Shown here: piece by piece, positions 10,434-22,442 of the stretch
How the letters are laid out: every line of letters starts with the position of its first letter
Position numbering within the stretch: position 1 is the first letter of the stretch
Assembly (NCBI GenBank): GCA_963682025.1
Contig: OY821517.1
Coordinates: 294,754,344-294,818,343 of the forward strand
Length of the DNA: 64,000 bases
Direction of reading: 5' to 3'
Source of the DNA: Cordilura impudica
Taxonomy: Eukaryota > Arthropoda > Insecta > Diptera > Scathophagidae
Made by a program: the position numbers and the translations under genes
The notes under the pieces: model-generated
Seen by the model: only the letters and a program-made list of their open reading frames with translations
The model's database searches: none
What the model was told of the DNA's origin: nothing

Positions 10434-11829
10434 TGAGGACCTTGAAAGCCCGCTTTAGAAAAATCTAAAGAAACAAACAACATATATTTGAGTGTTTGTC
10501 TGTTTATTATTTTATACAAAAATGTAAGAATGCGAATTTTCAACAGATTATTAAGAGAGACCCCGTAAAGATTACTGGAAACAGAGGAAACATGAACAAA
10601 TCTTCTCAATCCATACACATATCTTATAACATTATTAAACAAGACATTTAGTTTTCTATTACTAACTGCATCACAGCTTCCAAATAGCTCTCACCCATAC
10701 ATCAGGGAAGGAATCAGATACGTCTTGGCAAGTAAGGCCCTTATTCTTAAAGGGGTAAAATTCTGTATGGACCAGACAGCTCGTAGTTTTGCATAAGTTT
10801 GACCAACCAGTGAATTTATATGATCAGTCCATGTCAAAATGCTATTGAAAGTTATCCCTAGATTTTTCGCCGTATTAACAATTTCAATTTTCTGGCCATT
10901 TAAAGCAATATCTTCAGAAATGGTGGGAATTAAATTTTTTTTTCGTATAACAATGCATTTAGATTTCTGTGGATTCAAACAGAGTCCGTTAGCATTAGCC
11001 CAAAAGTAGATTCTGTTTAAGTCGGCTACTGTTTAACTATTTAACTGTCATCTGCGTATAAATGTATCTTACAATTGGAGAGTTGTTTTAGCAAATCATT
11101 TACAAATGAGGAAAATGAAGTTGGAACTAGAATAGAGCCCTGAGGCACACCTTTAGTAAGGGATAATCTATTTGACCATACTGATTGTGTGCGGTTCGAA
11201 AGATATGATGATATAAGTTTGGTTGATGTATCCGTAAATCTAAAAAAGTGTTTCAGGTTTCCAAGGAATATATCATGGTCTACCGTATCGAAGGCCTAAG
11301 AATGGTCTAGAAGCACTAAAAAGTTTATATTTCCATTTTCCAATCCTTGCCGTATAATCTTACTAACTTCCACAAGAGCCGTAACGCAGTTATGGCTCTG
11401 ACGAAAACCAGATTGCGTACTGCAAAACAAATTAAGAGTATTGACATATGAAATCATTTGTTTATACAACAGTTTTTCCAAGACTTTCGATAGAAAACAC
11501 AATATGGCTATAGGTCTGAATTCTCCATTTGACTTGGGTAATGGCATAATTTTTGCATGTTTCCAGTTTAACGGGTACATACATGACATTATAATAGTAT
11601 TAAACAGATGAGTAACATACGCCAGAATCAGGGATAGAAGTAATCTTATAAATTTTGGGTGTAAGTTATCACTGCCCATTGCGTTTGATTTTATTAAAGA
11701 GCACATTGAAATAACGTCATTTTGAGTAACGGAAGAAAATTTAAAATGTTCGCTGATTATCCCGTTATCTGTATTTAAGGCAGTGGTGGCCATCGAGAGA
11801 ATTGAGGTAGTAATAGTGTTTATGAGCAT
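10434..11829 (-). pseudogene. Non-LTR retrotransposon reverse transcriptase, decayed (Jockey/CR1-like)
   Basis: Reading from 11829 down the minus strand gives RPIAILCFLSKVLEKLL (RT motif 1), TQSGFRQSHNC, NFLVLLD, AFDTVDHD (first catalytic Asp; a TAG stop lies in front of it at about 11297), GVPQGSILVP and HLYADDS (the catalytic pair). GLCLNPQKSKCIVIRKKN, ITFNSILTWTDHINSL and LAKTYLIPSLMYG (thumb) follow, then a C-terminal RKLNVLFNNVIRYVYG stretch to about 10560. Several stops and frame changes break it into at least four pieces. No RNase H is present, which fits Jockey/CR1-type elements; the exact clade is uncertain. The endonuclease half is missing, and the 3' end is cut where the plus-strand LINE tail abuts. 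Confidence 0.8.
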
Positions 11830-14011
11830 GTGTTAGTTGTACTACACTGATCGAAATCCATGGACGTAACACAATGCCAATATTAAATGGGTTTTGTTAA
11901 AGCTAAAGGAATTTTTTTTAATATTTGTTTTTTAATTTTTATTCTATATTATTCCATAAAATTTAAGAAAAATAATAAAATAAAATCAGTTGTTCACTTT
12001 ATATATATACAAAAAAAATCAGAATTAATTGCTTCAAAGCACTTGCGGTCTTTAGTGGAGCAAAAATATTTGTAAGACTATCTGTCGTTTTTTGTATAAA
12101 AACCACAAATTCTTGAGATACGTTATCCGTTCTAGTAAGATAATATCCAGGTATAAGATTTGGCCAACTAAGTTGCCAATTGTGAACTAGTTTACAAAAT
12201 GGAAATGGATCGTAATTACTTGAGGATACAAAACACGAATTTTGCATACCCAAATCGAATAATTTGAAAAGGCGATGATAGTATTTGGTCTTTGAAAAAA
12301 AAAAACAACCGACACCGTGGGATCTATATTAAATAATTTACAACAAAAAATGCAGTTATTTACCCAAGAATGAAAAAATAGCACTATACTCGCTTTAATC
12401 AAAGTAAATTACTGGTTCATAATAATTGATCATTGACAACCAATGGGACATATAAGTTCCATTTGTGTTTCATATTAGAAATTCACATATATTTTTTTTG
12501 AAAATGCTCTCATTTAGAAATATTGGATTGGTACTCTCGAATCCGGCAAAAAAATAAACAAAAATTTATCAGCGGATTTAGTTCCATTGTCAATGGGTTA
12601 AAAAACTAAATTTCATTATATTCTTGCACTATCCTCCCAGAAAAAACCAACATTTTGCCAGTAACTAAGATTTTTATTTTTAAAAAAAATTTCACATTCT
12701 TTATCTCAGTTATTCTATTGGAAAATTAGCAGATTCCGGAAAATTGATATTTATTATTTTATATTGGCAGACATGTGATAACTGTTGAAGTTTTCCAAGT
12801 TTACTTTATCTAATGATCGCCATTAAAAATTTTAACGATACTCAAATTAGTTTAAAAATTTAATTATTTTGATTTTAACAATCGATATAAAAATTATGAA
12901 ATTATTGAGTATTCTTATTCGATACATAAGCATTTGGCGCCGAACATTAAATAGTAGCATAATACTCCATCCACTCCAGTGATTTGCAATTTTTATAAGT
13001 ACATGACCACATGACAATTACCCACCCATACGCCGCTGTCTCGTTATGAACACTCTGAACTCATGTACGACGATATTTAAATGTTTTAGCAATAAAAAAT
13101 AAGTTTAAATCGTAAAAAGAATTAGGCGCCATTTAATAAAAGTATCACAAGGAGAGAGGAATCTGAGATAAACTTTTTACACATGTCAACATGATCGTAA
13201 AAGTCGCATATACGCCAGAGCTGTTTTGTCGCTGGTGAAAGCGTTTACATTTGGCAGAAGTGTACAATACATAGTTTTTCATTTTCCCCCTTCCCCCCAC
13301 CGTTATTTTTTTTAGTTTTATATGACCAAGTGTTATGATTATTAGTATTTAATTTTATGATGACATTAAATAGTCAATTCACTAGAAGACTCTAGAAACC
13401 AAAAAAAAGAAAAGAAAAATGGTTATTGTTACTGGATAACTCGGCAGAATTTACTGGCTGTAGTTGTGGCGTTTCATTTAATATCCCCTGTATTATTTGC
13501 TAAATGAAATTAATAAAGTTAAATATCGACATTTAATACCTTTGCAATTATTAAAAGTTTTTATGCGTTATAGATTATTTTACTTGGCTAGTTGTATACA
13601 TGTGTTTTTTATTTTAATGGATTATTAGGAAACTGTTTACAATGGTAATTAACGAAATATAATTTTTGTATTCCATAGCCAAGTGATATTATAATTTATT
13701 ATTTATATTTATTTTTTTGTAATGAATATATTTATATATATTAAAATATATATTTATCTTCGGTTTAAAACTGATTATATTTAATAGAAGACGATAATCG
13801 TTGCAGCCGTAAATTAAAATATTTTTTTTTATTTCCTTTTAAAATACAGTTCCAACCCATAGTTCGTGTGATAAAATTGGATGCATACCCACCCCAAATG
13901 TTGTGGTTAGGTAAATAAGTAATTCCAATATTTGGTTTTTTAGTTTTAAACATAAATTATTTTCTTCTTTTGTTGTGTGAATACCATTTCAGGTAAATAA
14001 ATTAAAACAAA
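11830..14011. other. AT-rich region without recognised gene
   Basis: Two overlapping minus-strand frames at 11999-12402 share protein-like composition but match nothing I recognise. The remainder, including the region near 13000-13300 with short GC-richer phrases, has no repeat copies in this window. A gene relic cannot be excluded. Confidence 0.35.
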
Positions 14012-14058
14012 AACAAATAAGAAAATTATAATCGGTTGTGCTTAACTATACGATAGCC
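14012..14058 (-). repeat. Degenerate R780 right end
   Basis: AAACAAATAAGAAAATTATA then a mutated palindrome and ACTATACGATA match the right terminus of R780 (as at 46576-46625). The foldback element begins right after it. Confidence 0.5.
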
Positions 14059-14074
14059 AAGTTTGAGATTTGCG

Positions 14075-15085
14075 GAAAATTTCCCGAAAATAATTTCCCG
14101 AAAACAATTTCCCGAAATTACAATTTCACGAACACAATTTCCCGAAATGACAATTTCCCGAACACAATTTCCCGAAATTAAAATTTCCCTAAATTACCAT
14201 TTCCCGAAATACAATTTCCCGAACACAATTTCCCGAAATTACTATTTCTTCAAAGAGCTTGTTGATGGCATTTCCGAAACAATACCATCAGCATCGAGCA
14301 ATCAGCTCATGACCACTTGATGTAGTGGTCCGGGCAAGATCTTTCAGCTCATTAACGATTTTTTCTTTAGCAACGAAAGCCGCTTCGGCACTGTGATTGT
14401 GAAGATCCTCTTTTTTATAGTATCGTTGTTATAACCCTACCGGTACAATGTTTTCCTCGATAAAAGATACAACGCCAATAAACGCTATCAACGGACTGAC
14501 CGTCGTCGTGATACAAGAAACCATTCAAAAGCAACCTCGGTTTACCTTTTTCGCTTTCCAGGAATTCGAGTGGCTTAGTAACTGAGTATTACAACCCAAA
14601 TAACTAAAAAACTTCGCTATGCAAGATGGTAACGATTCCGTAGCAGCTACTGCATGGGCAGGATTTGAAGGAGTGAGCGTTATCCGTCGGGAAGTCTGAA
14701 TACCGAAGTGTTCAAAGTCACAATGAAAAAATAAGCGTATGACACTCCAATAAATAGGTCCGGATGACGAGGGAGGGTGGAAGAGGAAGGGCGCGGTGCG
14801 GGGTGGGGGAATTGTTTTTTCGAGAAGTCGTATACTCGGGAAATTGTTTTTTCAAGAAATCGTATGCAGCAAGTTTTTTTATGGGGGAAATCAAGAATAT
14901 ATGGGAAGTTGTAAACTTAAAATAGGGAAATTGTAATTTCGGGAAATTTTTTTCGGGAAATCGTAATTTCGGGAAATTGTAATTTTTTGTTTTCGGGAAA
15001 TTGTTTTCGGGAAATTGTTTTCGGGGAATTGTTTTTTCGGGGAATTGTTTTTTCGGGCAATTATTTTCGGGCAATTGTATTTGGG
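14075..15085. mobile_element. Foldback element with TTTCCCGAA-repeat arms
   Basis: The left arm (14075-14255) consists of about ten imperfect units of roughly 17-20 bases, AATTTCCCGAAN-type. The right arm (14815-15085) holds the same units in inverted orientation (GGGAAATTGTTTTC). Between them lies about 560 bases of GC-richer sequence with a FLYWCH relic. Long inverted repeats made of short tandem repeats are the signature of foldback elements. The FLYWCH domain links the unit to FLYWCH-bearing MULE (Phantom-like) transposons; that assignment is inference. Exact termini and target duplication could not be set. Confidence 0.75.
14288..14573 (-). pseudogene. FLYWCH zinc-finger domain relic
   Basis: On the minus strand from about 14570: LEFLESEKGKPRLLLNGFLY, then VYWRCIFYRGKHCTGRVITT, a TAA stop and a frame change, then DLHNHSAEA and a helical tail ending near 14288. 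The order F...GKPRLL-NGFLY, YWRC, C-x-GR and HNH is the FLYWCH zinc-finger pattern (C2H2 metal ligands Cys, Cys, His, His). In insects such domains occur in host chromatin proteins and at the N-terminus of some MULE transposases. No transposase catalytic domain remains. Its position between foldback arms makes a transposon origin more likely than a host exon. The stop and frameshift mark it as dead. Confidence 0.7.
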
Positions 15086-15471
15086 ACGCAAGATTGATTG
15101 TCATTGGTATTAATAAGTGGCCGCAAATTTCAACAAACTCACTCGGATATTATTTTTATATAGGGACTAAGTAAATGGATCAATCATGACCATGTTTAGC
15201 AAAGTCATAAATTTTGTCAGAAACAGAAAAGAACCAAATTTGGAATATTTTGAAATAATTTGGATAGATTTAAACAAGGTTCAGAAAATACTCACATCAA
15301 ACACACAATGTTCTGTTCTAAAGCAGCCAAGACATATTTATACCCTCCACTCCAGTGTTCAGAGGATATATATAAGTTTGTCATTCCGTTTGTAATAATT
15401 AGAAAAAAAAATTTGGACGCCATAAAATTTATATATTTGTGATCCTTATAACAACCGGAGTTAATATAGCG

Positions 15472-15522
15472 ATGTCCGTCTGTCTGTCCGTCTGTCCGTC
15501 TGTCCATCTGTCCGTCTGTGGA
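15472..15522 (+). repeat. (GTCY)n proto-microsatellite, mini-me-like
   Basis: GATGTCCGTCTGTCTGTCCG and further GTCC/GTCT units follow a TTTGTCATTCCGTTTGTAA core at 15379-15397. A conserved core beside a GTCY tract is the layout described for dipteran mini-me elements. Confidence 0.6.
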
Positions 15523-15936
15523 AATCACGATGACGACATCAATCGGGCAGCTAGGGTGCTCGTTGACATAAAAAATGATTCATTAACATCCTGAGAAGTT
15601 TGCTATTTAAAATCGTCCAAATCGGTCAATTAGGGCCCGAGATTTGAATGAAGAACTAAAAAAGTCCTGAAAAAATATAATTTTCTATGTTGTTCTTGTC
15701 ACGATCACGCACTCAATAGGATAGCTAAGGTGATCATTTTCAGTGAGAATGATTCACCAAATTCATGGGAAGATTTCTATTTCAAAAATCATTAAGAGGT
15801 CCAGGGAAATCTCTGAAAAATTAAAAAAAAAATGAAAAATATGATGTTTCTATATTGTTCTTGTTGTTATTCTAAATGTTGTATTGTTGTCATAGCTAGA
15901 CTTGTTATTTTTGTGGTCGTTGTGGTAATAATATAA

Positions 15937-18764
15937 CAGGGGTGGGCACGTAAATGGCTTGTTGGGCCAAATTTGGAATTTCACCTACTAACGGTGGGCC
16001 GCACTAGTTTATTTCTGTACAAATATGTATTCATTTTCAAACAAAAAAGCCAAAAAAAAAAAAAAAACAATTTTTAAACAAACATAAAATTTATTAATTC
16101 ATTTCATACACATTACAAATAAATTTTATACTGAAATGTTATTAGTATTAATAAAAGTAATGTTATATTTTAAAATTTTTTGAGATCAAAGAACTTCATT
16201 TTAAATAAAATAAAAAAAAGTAATTATATAAAAATAAAATAAAAATATAGGTAACAAAAAATAAAAAAGAAATTAGGAAGAATTTTTGATTATTTCTTTA
16301 AAATCAGGTGTGTAGTTTGCAAAGTTGCCAGAATGAGTTCCGTAAGATGTCGATTTGTTAAACGTGAACGATATTTGTTTTTAACATTTTTCATGGTGGA
16401 GTATAGAGATCCGTTGTGCCAAACATTGAAAATAAACGAGCAGCACCTTTTTTCAATTATGGATATTGGGTTTCGTTAATAAGTTTCCGAAATCCAACTA
16501 GAGAAGTTGATTTGTGATGCATTTTCAATACAATATCATCCTTCATTTCTAACAACTCCAATTTTCCAACATCTGGTTTTCCAAGAATTATATCGGATAA
16601 TAAAAATTCATCATTTAGGACATCACACAAAAACGGGTTAACAAAAACTGAGAATGTTGCTTGAAGTTGTTTGAGATCCTCAAATCTACATTTAAAATAT
16701 TCATGAAATTGTTTTAAATTATTTATGTATTCTTCCAGCTTATCGTCTTGTATATTATTTACGTTAAATTTTAAAAGGGGAAAAAATTTAAATTTTTTAC
16801 ATTCGAGGTCTTTTATAAACAAAAGAGGTTTAGCTTCGAAGCCTAACAATGATCGTGACAAATCAAGCACTGTTTTGTCTTTGCCTTGTAAATTCAGATT
16901 AAGCGATTTAAGATGGTTCATTGTGTCAGTAAAAAACATAAAATCTGAAATCCAAATTTCATTCTCCAGATCTGGATATATTTTTCCTTTTTCTTTTATA
17001 AACAACTTTATTGTGGGTAACAGTTTAACAAATCGATCCAAAACATTAAAAATGGATAGCCATCGCACTATGGACAAAATGGTGACATCACTTGATAACT
17101 CATTATTTTCCTCAACTTCTTGTAACTCCATAATAGAATTTTTAAACTGACGATGAGTTTTAGCGTTTGTTCTGATAAAATTTACAATTTCTACCACAAC
17201 TTTCCAAACGTTTTGATATTTAAAAAATTTTGAACCAAGATGCTCCGGATGAATAATACAGTGAATTGGTAGATAATGTGGGATATCTGGATCTTTATTT
17301 AAAAGACCAATCAAACCTTGATTTTTACCCACCATTGCAGGTGCTCCATCTGTGGCAACACTAAATAGTTTATCTCGTGGCAATTCAAATCTGTTAATTA
17401 CTTCGAAAAGCGCATTTTTTACATCAATGCCTCGCGTTGTTTCAGAAAGAGCTACAAGGTCTAACATTTCTTCAGTGATATTAAATTCAACTGATACAGA
17501 CCTAATGAAGATCGCCAATTGAGGAACGGCGCTAACATCTGTGGATTCATCAAGAGCTAAACTAAATGCTGCAGAAGCTGATCTATCGCTTTATGCAGCT
17601 TTTTGTTATCAGGGTCGAGAATGCTCATAACCTTCTTCATATCACGGGCAATATCCCAAGGTATTATGTAACTTGCTTCAAGTGATCTGTCATTTCCATG
17701 GCTAAAAGACGAAATAATGTTCTGTTCTTTTGCAATATTTGACTGCAATACCTTCAGTTTAGTCTCTCTAAGATTAGTATTAAGGGGATAATCTTTGGCA
17801 AATTGTGAGTGATTTTTTCATGATGTCTACTTAAATTGTAAAGTTTGTTATGTGGTACAGTAATTTTGCAAATGAGGCACATAGGTATGTCCTTATTTTC
17901 AACAAATCCGAATTTGTGTGTCCATTCGGACTGGAATTTTCTGTTTTCATCACCTATCTTACGTTTTTTATTGCTCGTTGATGCCATTTTAATTCCGTAA
18001 AAGGAAAAAGCGGGACCGATATATGTTGAGTATTACCAGTTCATTTCAATAAAATGAACATGAGATATAATTAAAAAATCGTCCAATTTGCCAATTTTAG
18101 AAATTTTTTAAACAAAATTTTAAAGTTCAATTGAATTATTTTTCAAAACATGCTTTTATGAAAAAATTTTTATGAAGTGGTTGGTACAATATGTATAAAA
18201 AAAAATAATGGTTTCTGTTCCAAAAGATAAAAAATTTCTAGTTTTAATGAAACATTTAATTATCGGGACTGCTCTCATTCCCAAGCATTCAGGACAACAG
18301 GGCTTTTACTGAAAAAAGCAAAAATAAAAAATGGAAAATATATCTAGTGTTTTTTTTTTCAAATTATGCGATTTTTGTCGGTTTAGTGCTTTTTGATATT
18401 TTAAAGTTGACAACCCTGAAAATAATGAACTACAAAAAACGAGAGAGAAAAATTATTATGCTCTGTCGTTTGCATTTCAAATCATGGGTGTGTTTTACAA
18501 ACATACAATTTTTAAAATGCATTTTTTTGTAGAAACAATGTAGCATGCTAACAGACGTTACATTCAAATAATTTGTATTATTTTTGTAGCCCTATTGAAA
18601 ATTTATACTCGTATTAATGCTATTTTTGAACAATACTTTGAAATTTTGGTATTAATGTTTTGATTTTTTTTTTTTTTAATTAAATCTAAATTAAATTTTG
18701 TAATTTTTTTTAAATTTATATGGGGCCGCATAAAATTCGTTCGTGGGCCGCATGCGCATGCCTG
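15937..18764 (-). mobile_element. hAT transposon with perfect 8-bp target duplication
   Basis: The left end reads CAGGGGTGGGCACGTAAATG; the right end, on the other strand, reads CAGGCATGCGCATGCGGCCC. The flanking octamer TAATATAA is identical at 15929-15936 and 18765-18772. At 2828 bases with a BED-finger hAT transposase on the minus strand, it is structurally complete but carries a frameshifted gene. Scaffold B at 42855-42875 shows the corresponding site without the insertion. Confidence 0.93.
16290..17987 (-). pseudogene. hAT transposase (BED finger, GTF2IRD2/ZBED5-like lineage), frameshifted
   Basis: From 17987 the minus strand reads MASTSNKKRKIG, then a BED-type finger (CLICK...NLSRHH). 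A frame change near 17810 leads to a helical segment and a second frame change near 17585. SLALDESTDVSAVPQLAIF (first catalytic Asp), SVATDGAPAMVGKNQG (second Asp), LPIHCIIHPEHLGSK and FIRTNAKTHRQF follow. Further on are LNLNLQGKDKTV and, beyond a stop at 16457, a C-terminal dimerisation remnant with KNKYRSRLTNRHL near 16330. Length and motif order match the hAT group that gave rise to vertebrate GTF2IRD2 and ZBED5. Two frameshifts and a damaged C-terminus make it inactive. Its terminal repeats at 15937 and 18764 are intact. Confidence 0.9.
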
Positions 18765-19059
18765 TAATATAATAACAGCTAACCCTTTGTACATTTTTTT
18801 TTATCAACTCTGGTAGAAAAATTTAACAGTTTCCATTGTTTTGGCATCACTAAAAAAATTTATTAGATCATTTCTGTCATTGCCACGAGCCTGCCTGCAA
18901 ACTTTCAGATCGATTGGGTCACGGGAAATTGGTTAAAATCGATCCAAAATTTTTTCGACAAGCAGACACTACGAGTTAATATAAAGGGAGTAAATATTCA
19001 CCAGCATCTAAAACAAATAATGCTAAAATACCTAGTTGTCAAAAAAAAAAAAATCATGT

Positions 19060-19430
19060 GAGTCCGATCACAGGGAAGATGTGTAAACATCTAGTAATTA
19101 AAAATTTTTTTATGTCATTTTTTAAAATCAAACAGAAAGCGTCATCTATTTATCACTTATAGCAAAAACTGTTTCAGCTAATTCAACAACCCTTTGCTGT
19201 AAAAAGTTAAAAATATCCCAATATAAACGTATATAAGTGATACATAGATGACGCTTTTAAAAAACTGGCATAAAAAAACAAGGTTATATCATAATTTTTT
19301 CACCAATACAATCATAAGTCACACAGCGTTATCTGCTTCAGCTCACACCGATATGAGTTACGCTGTTTTTGTGATTGTATTGTGAAATAGAAATTTACCC
19401 CCCTGCGCGTATAGATGTTTACACATCAAA
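19060..19430. mobile_element. MITE family M1 with internal inverted repeat
   Basis: This block interrupts scaffold A relative to scaffold B, where the flanks join at about 43090-43100. It begins GTGAGTCCGATCACAGGG and GTGTAAACATCTAG and ends TAGATGTTTACACATCAAAA. Inside, AAAGCGTCATCTATTTATCAC (19137) is repeated inverted at 19230-19256. A second copy lies at 35305-35590 (minus) and a fragment at 34177-34275. No gene. Confidence 0.65.
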
Positions 19431-19587
19431 AACAATGTAAATAGCAAAAAAAATTTTATGCATTAACTTATTTAAAGAGAAAAACTCAAAATTAACGTTT
19501 GATGTTGTATTTTTTTGTGTGTAATATTTACATATACATACATACACATATTAAATAATACAAATAATATACATATATTATATATAT

Positions 19588-20142
19588 GGGGGATTTCATG
19601 TCAAGTGCACCAACTTTTGAAACCGATGTCTTCCGATCGGGATGAAATTTGCACCAAGGTTAGTCCTATTGGATAGTAGTTTAGACACAATTTTTCAATA
19701 AGATCGGTCCAGATCTCTCTGAGTTAGAGGGGATCAAAATTTGACATTTTGGCCAAACAGGTGTTTTTTCTCATCCATGTAACTTATTACCTATTGTTCC
19801 TAGAAAATTTTCTCCCAAATAGTTTAGATAGCTATTTCTTCAATATTTCGGAAAAAAATACTTAAAAAAAAAAAAAATTTTTAGACTTTTTTTTTCCTAA
19901 ATTAAAGCATTTTTTGCCTTTATTTTCAAAAAGGGCATTTTTTTTTTTTTTTTTCATAAGAAAGCTTAGGATTTTTCCTTTAAGAGCTTTTTGGTCGCTT
20001 AGTGGGATGGGAGTGGGATATCTATAAAAATAAATGTTTTGTAACTCAAGACAACGGTTTTTCAATTTTTCACATATGCACTATTTTGAATTTTTTCCTA
20101 TTTGTGCTTAAACCTTACAAATAAAACTTATACTGAGAAACT
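19588..20142 (+). repeat. Single terminal repeat of the long-TIR transposon
   Basis: GGGGGATTTCATGTCAAGTG to CTTATACTGAGAAACTG matches the terminal repeats of the element at 43197-45872 over about 555 bases. Only one end is present and there is no coding part. It sits about 60 bases from the position used in scaffold B, so it is a separate insertion. Confidence 0.8.
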
Positions 20143-21443
20143 GTATGTATGTATGTATGTATATACATAGTAACTGCATGTTAGAAATAAATCGGTATTT
20201 TATTTTATTTACATAAATTAATGCAATATTTTGTTGTGTGGAAAATACATTTCTTTTGCATTAACAGGGTGTCACTTCATTTTGCTCAGCGTGACTATGC
20301 CACAGTAGATGGCGCCACAATTTTTGTTCTAATTAGCTTCGCAATACATAGTTATTTCTATTTTAACATGAATGTCAATATTTTCAAATAGATATCATAC
20401 AGCACAATGTTAAGAGTATACACGGACTGGTCTTTGATTTCATACGTTTTTCCATTATTCTTTTACAAATATGAACATAAGTTTGGCATATTAACTTTTT
20501 GTTGTCTTCACAAAATAGAGTTACCAAGTTCATCAATGAATTTTTTGCTTTCATAACAGTTCTACATAGTTATATAGAATTATTATTCTGCTTTGCCTAC
20601 AAAATATCTGATTGCGATTACATCTAATTTTTAAAATTTGTTTATAATTACTAAAGCATTACTATTAACATAAATACAAAATTGCACTTTTTTAATTTTC
20701 CATTAAAATTTTAGAAAATATCAATTCTAAAAACTGGAATTAAAATTTCCAATTATAAATTTGAAAAAATTAACTGAATTTCAGAAAATCATATCAAAAC
20801 GTCGGAAATAATAATTTTAAATTTAGAAGACATCAACTGCATCTCTAATATATAAATTTCATTCGTTGAACACAAATTGAAATTCCAAAAAAACACCAAA
20901 TATGTTTACATTTAAAAAATGTTTACATTAAAAAAAAATATTGGCATTCAGGAGAAATTAATAGCTTTTCAGTAACTTCTTTTAAAGATAGTCGAATCGC
21001 AAAAAAAAAAAGGATATAGCAAAATTATCAGTAAAATTTTTAAACGATATTCGCTATTGTTAAAGTCAGCTGTTGTTGTTATCTAAACGACAACCACTTT
21101 TGTGTTGTTTATTCAATCGATAAAAACTTAAATTTTTAGGTTGAAATGTCGTCATACATAAATAAAAATCATAAAATAGTGAAAATATTTTGCTTTTATT
21201 AAAAAACTTTTTTATATAAATAAATAACTTAAATAGCAAATTCAATTCATTATTTCATTTACAAATAAATAAACAGAAATATTAGTAAAAAAAATAGAGA
21301 TATTAAACATAAACATAAAATCATCCTGTCAAACACGAAGTAATTTGTTTTTTTCTATTCTTCTTTGTGTTTTTCGTTTATTTTGACAGAGATGCCCTCG
21401 TTTACAATTTAAATAAATAGAAAAATAGAGATGTCGATTGTCG

Positions 21444-21482
21444 CACAGTGGCGCCCGTAGAGCATACGAGGTTGCGAAAATC
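21444..21482 (+). repeat. Left Transib terminal repeat, RSS-like
   Basis: Heptamer CACAGTG, exactly 23 bases, then nonamer-like GCGAAAATC. CACAGTG is the consensus heptamer of V(D)J recombination signals. Confidence 0.88.
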
Positions 21483-22442
21483 AAAATTTTCATGTGCGCC
21501 GACGAAGTTTTGAATAAACCCATGTTATAGGAAACTTTTCAGCGATTTGAAATATGCTACTCTTAATAATATCACATTTTTAGTTTAGAAGATATAACCG
21601 TTCAAAGTTGACCGACTTTCGGTTTTCAAAAAAACACACAATTTTTAGTCAATTTGTTGCGATTTCAGGTGTAATATCACGAAAAATAGGTAACGAATCG
21701 CCTTATTTTTTGTTTGTGTTGATTGATGTATTTATTAAATGAATAATGATAAAAAAAAATTAACTGTTTGCTTTGTGTGTCTCCTGGTAAATCACTATTT
21801 AAAAACTATCCGTTTTTTCACTATTTTTCAACTTTGACGGAAAATAAAAAAAATCCATATTTTTATATATTTGCCATATTGCAAAACATGTTCTTTGATT
21901 ATTTCTTTACATAATTCAAAAGGTTTTATCTACCCGTACGTGCCCGTTTGGCTATTAGAGGTAAAAAAGTTTAAAAAGACATGGTTGCAGAAATTGTATG
22001 GCGTGCATCCCTTACATGTTTTGACTGACAGTAGTTTGATCTAATAGTTTGAAAATTGCATTTTAAGTCGGTTGTCTACCTGAGAGCCTCTGCCAAAGTC
22101 TACTCTCAATATTCTGTTACAGACAAAGGATGCACAAAAAACTACTCATTGAAATTCGCAGGTACGCACCTCACTTAAAAATTACTTTGGAGTACAAATA
22201 GTCAAGAACAATATTGACTTATGGTCCCTCCAGGTAGTCACAAATCTTATTTAGACACGAGCATAATATAAAAATTGCATAATTCAGCCTAAATCCATAT
22301 GTATGCAGGGAACAGGTAAATTTTTAGGCATGGTAGCATAAGCCTATATATTGCAAAATAAGCATAATACCTGGATTAGTCTACGACTGAAAGTTGGCGC
22401 AACAAGTACATACCGTTAAACAATTTAAAATTATTTGAACTG

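Noticed and set aside
11999..12402. Two overlapping minus-strand frames as a gene relic
   Set aside because: Protein-like composition but no motif I can name and no homologue in the window; left as unassigned sequence.
16725..17150. 141-residue plus-strand frame
   Set aside because: Antisense shadow of the hAT transposase.
19862..20065. Phe/Lys-rich frame, and its counterpart at 45421-45630
   Set aside because: Both lie in the terminal repeat of the long-TIR transposon over runs of A and T; differing homopolymer lengths change the frame.
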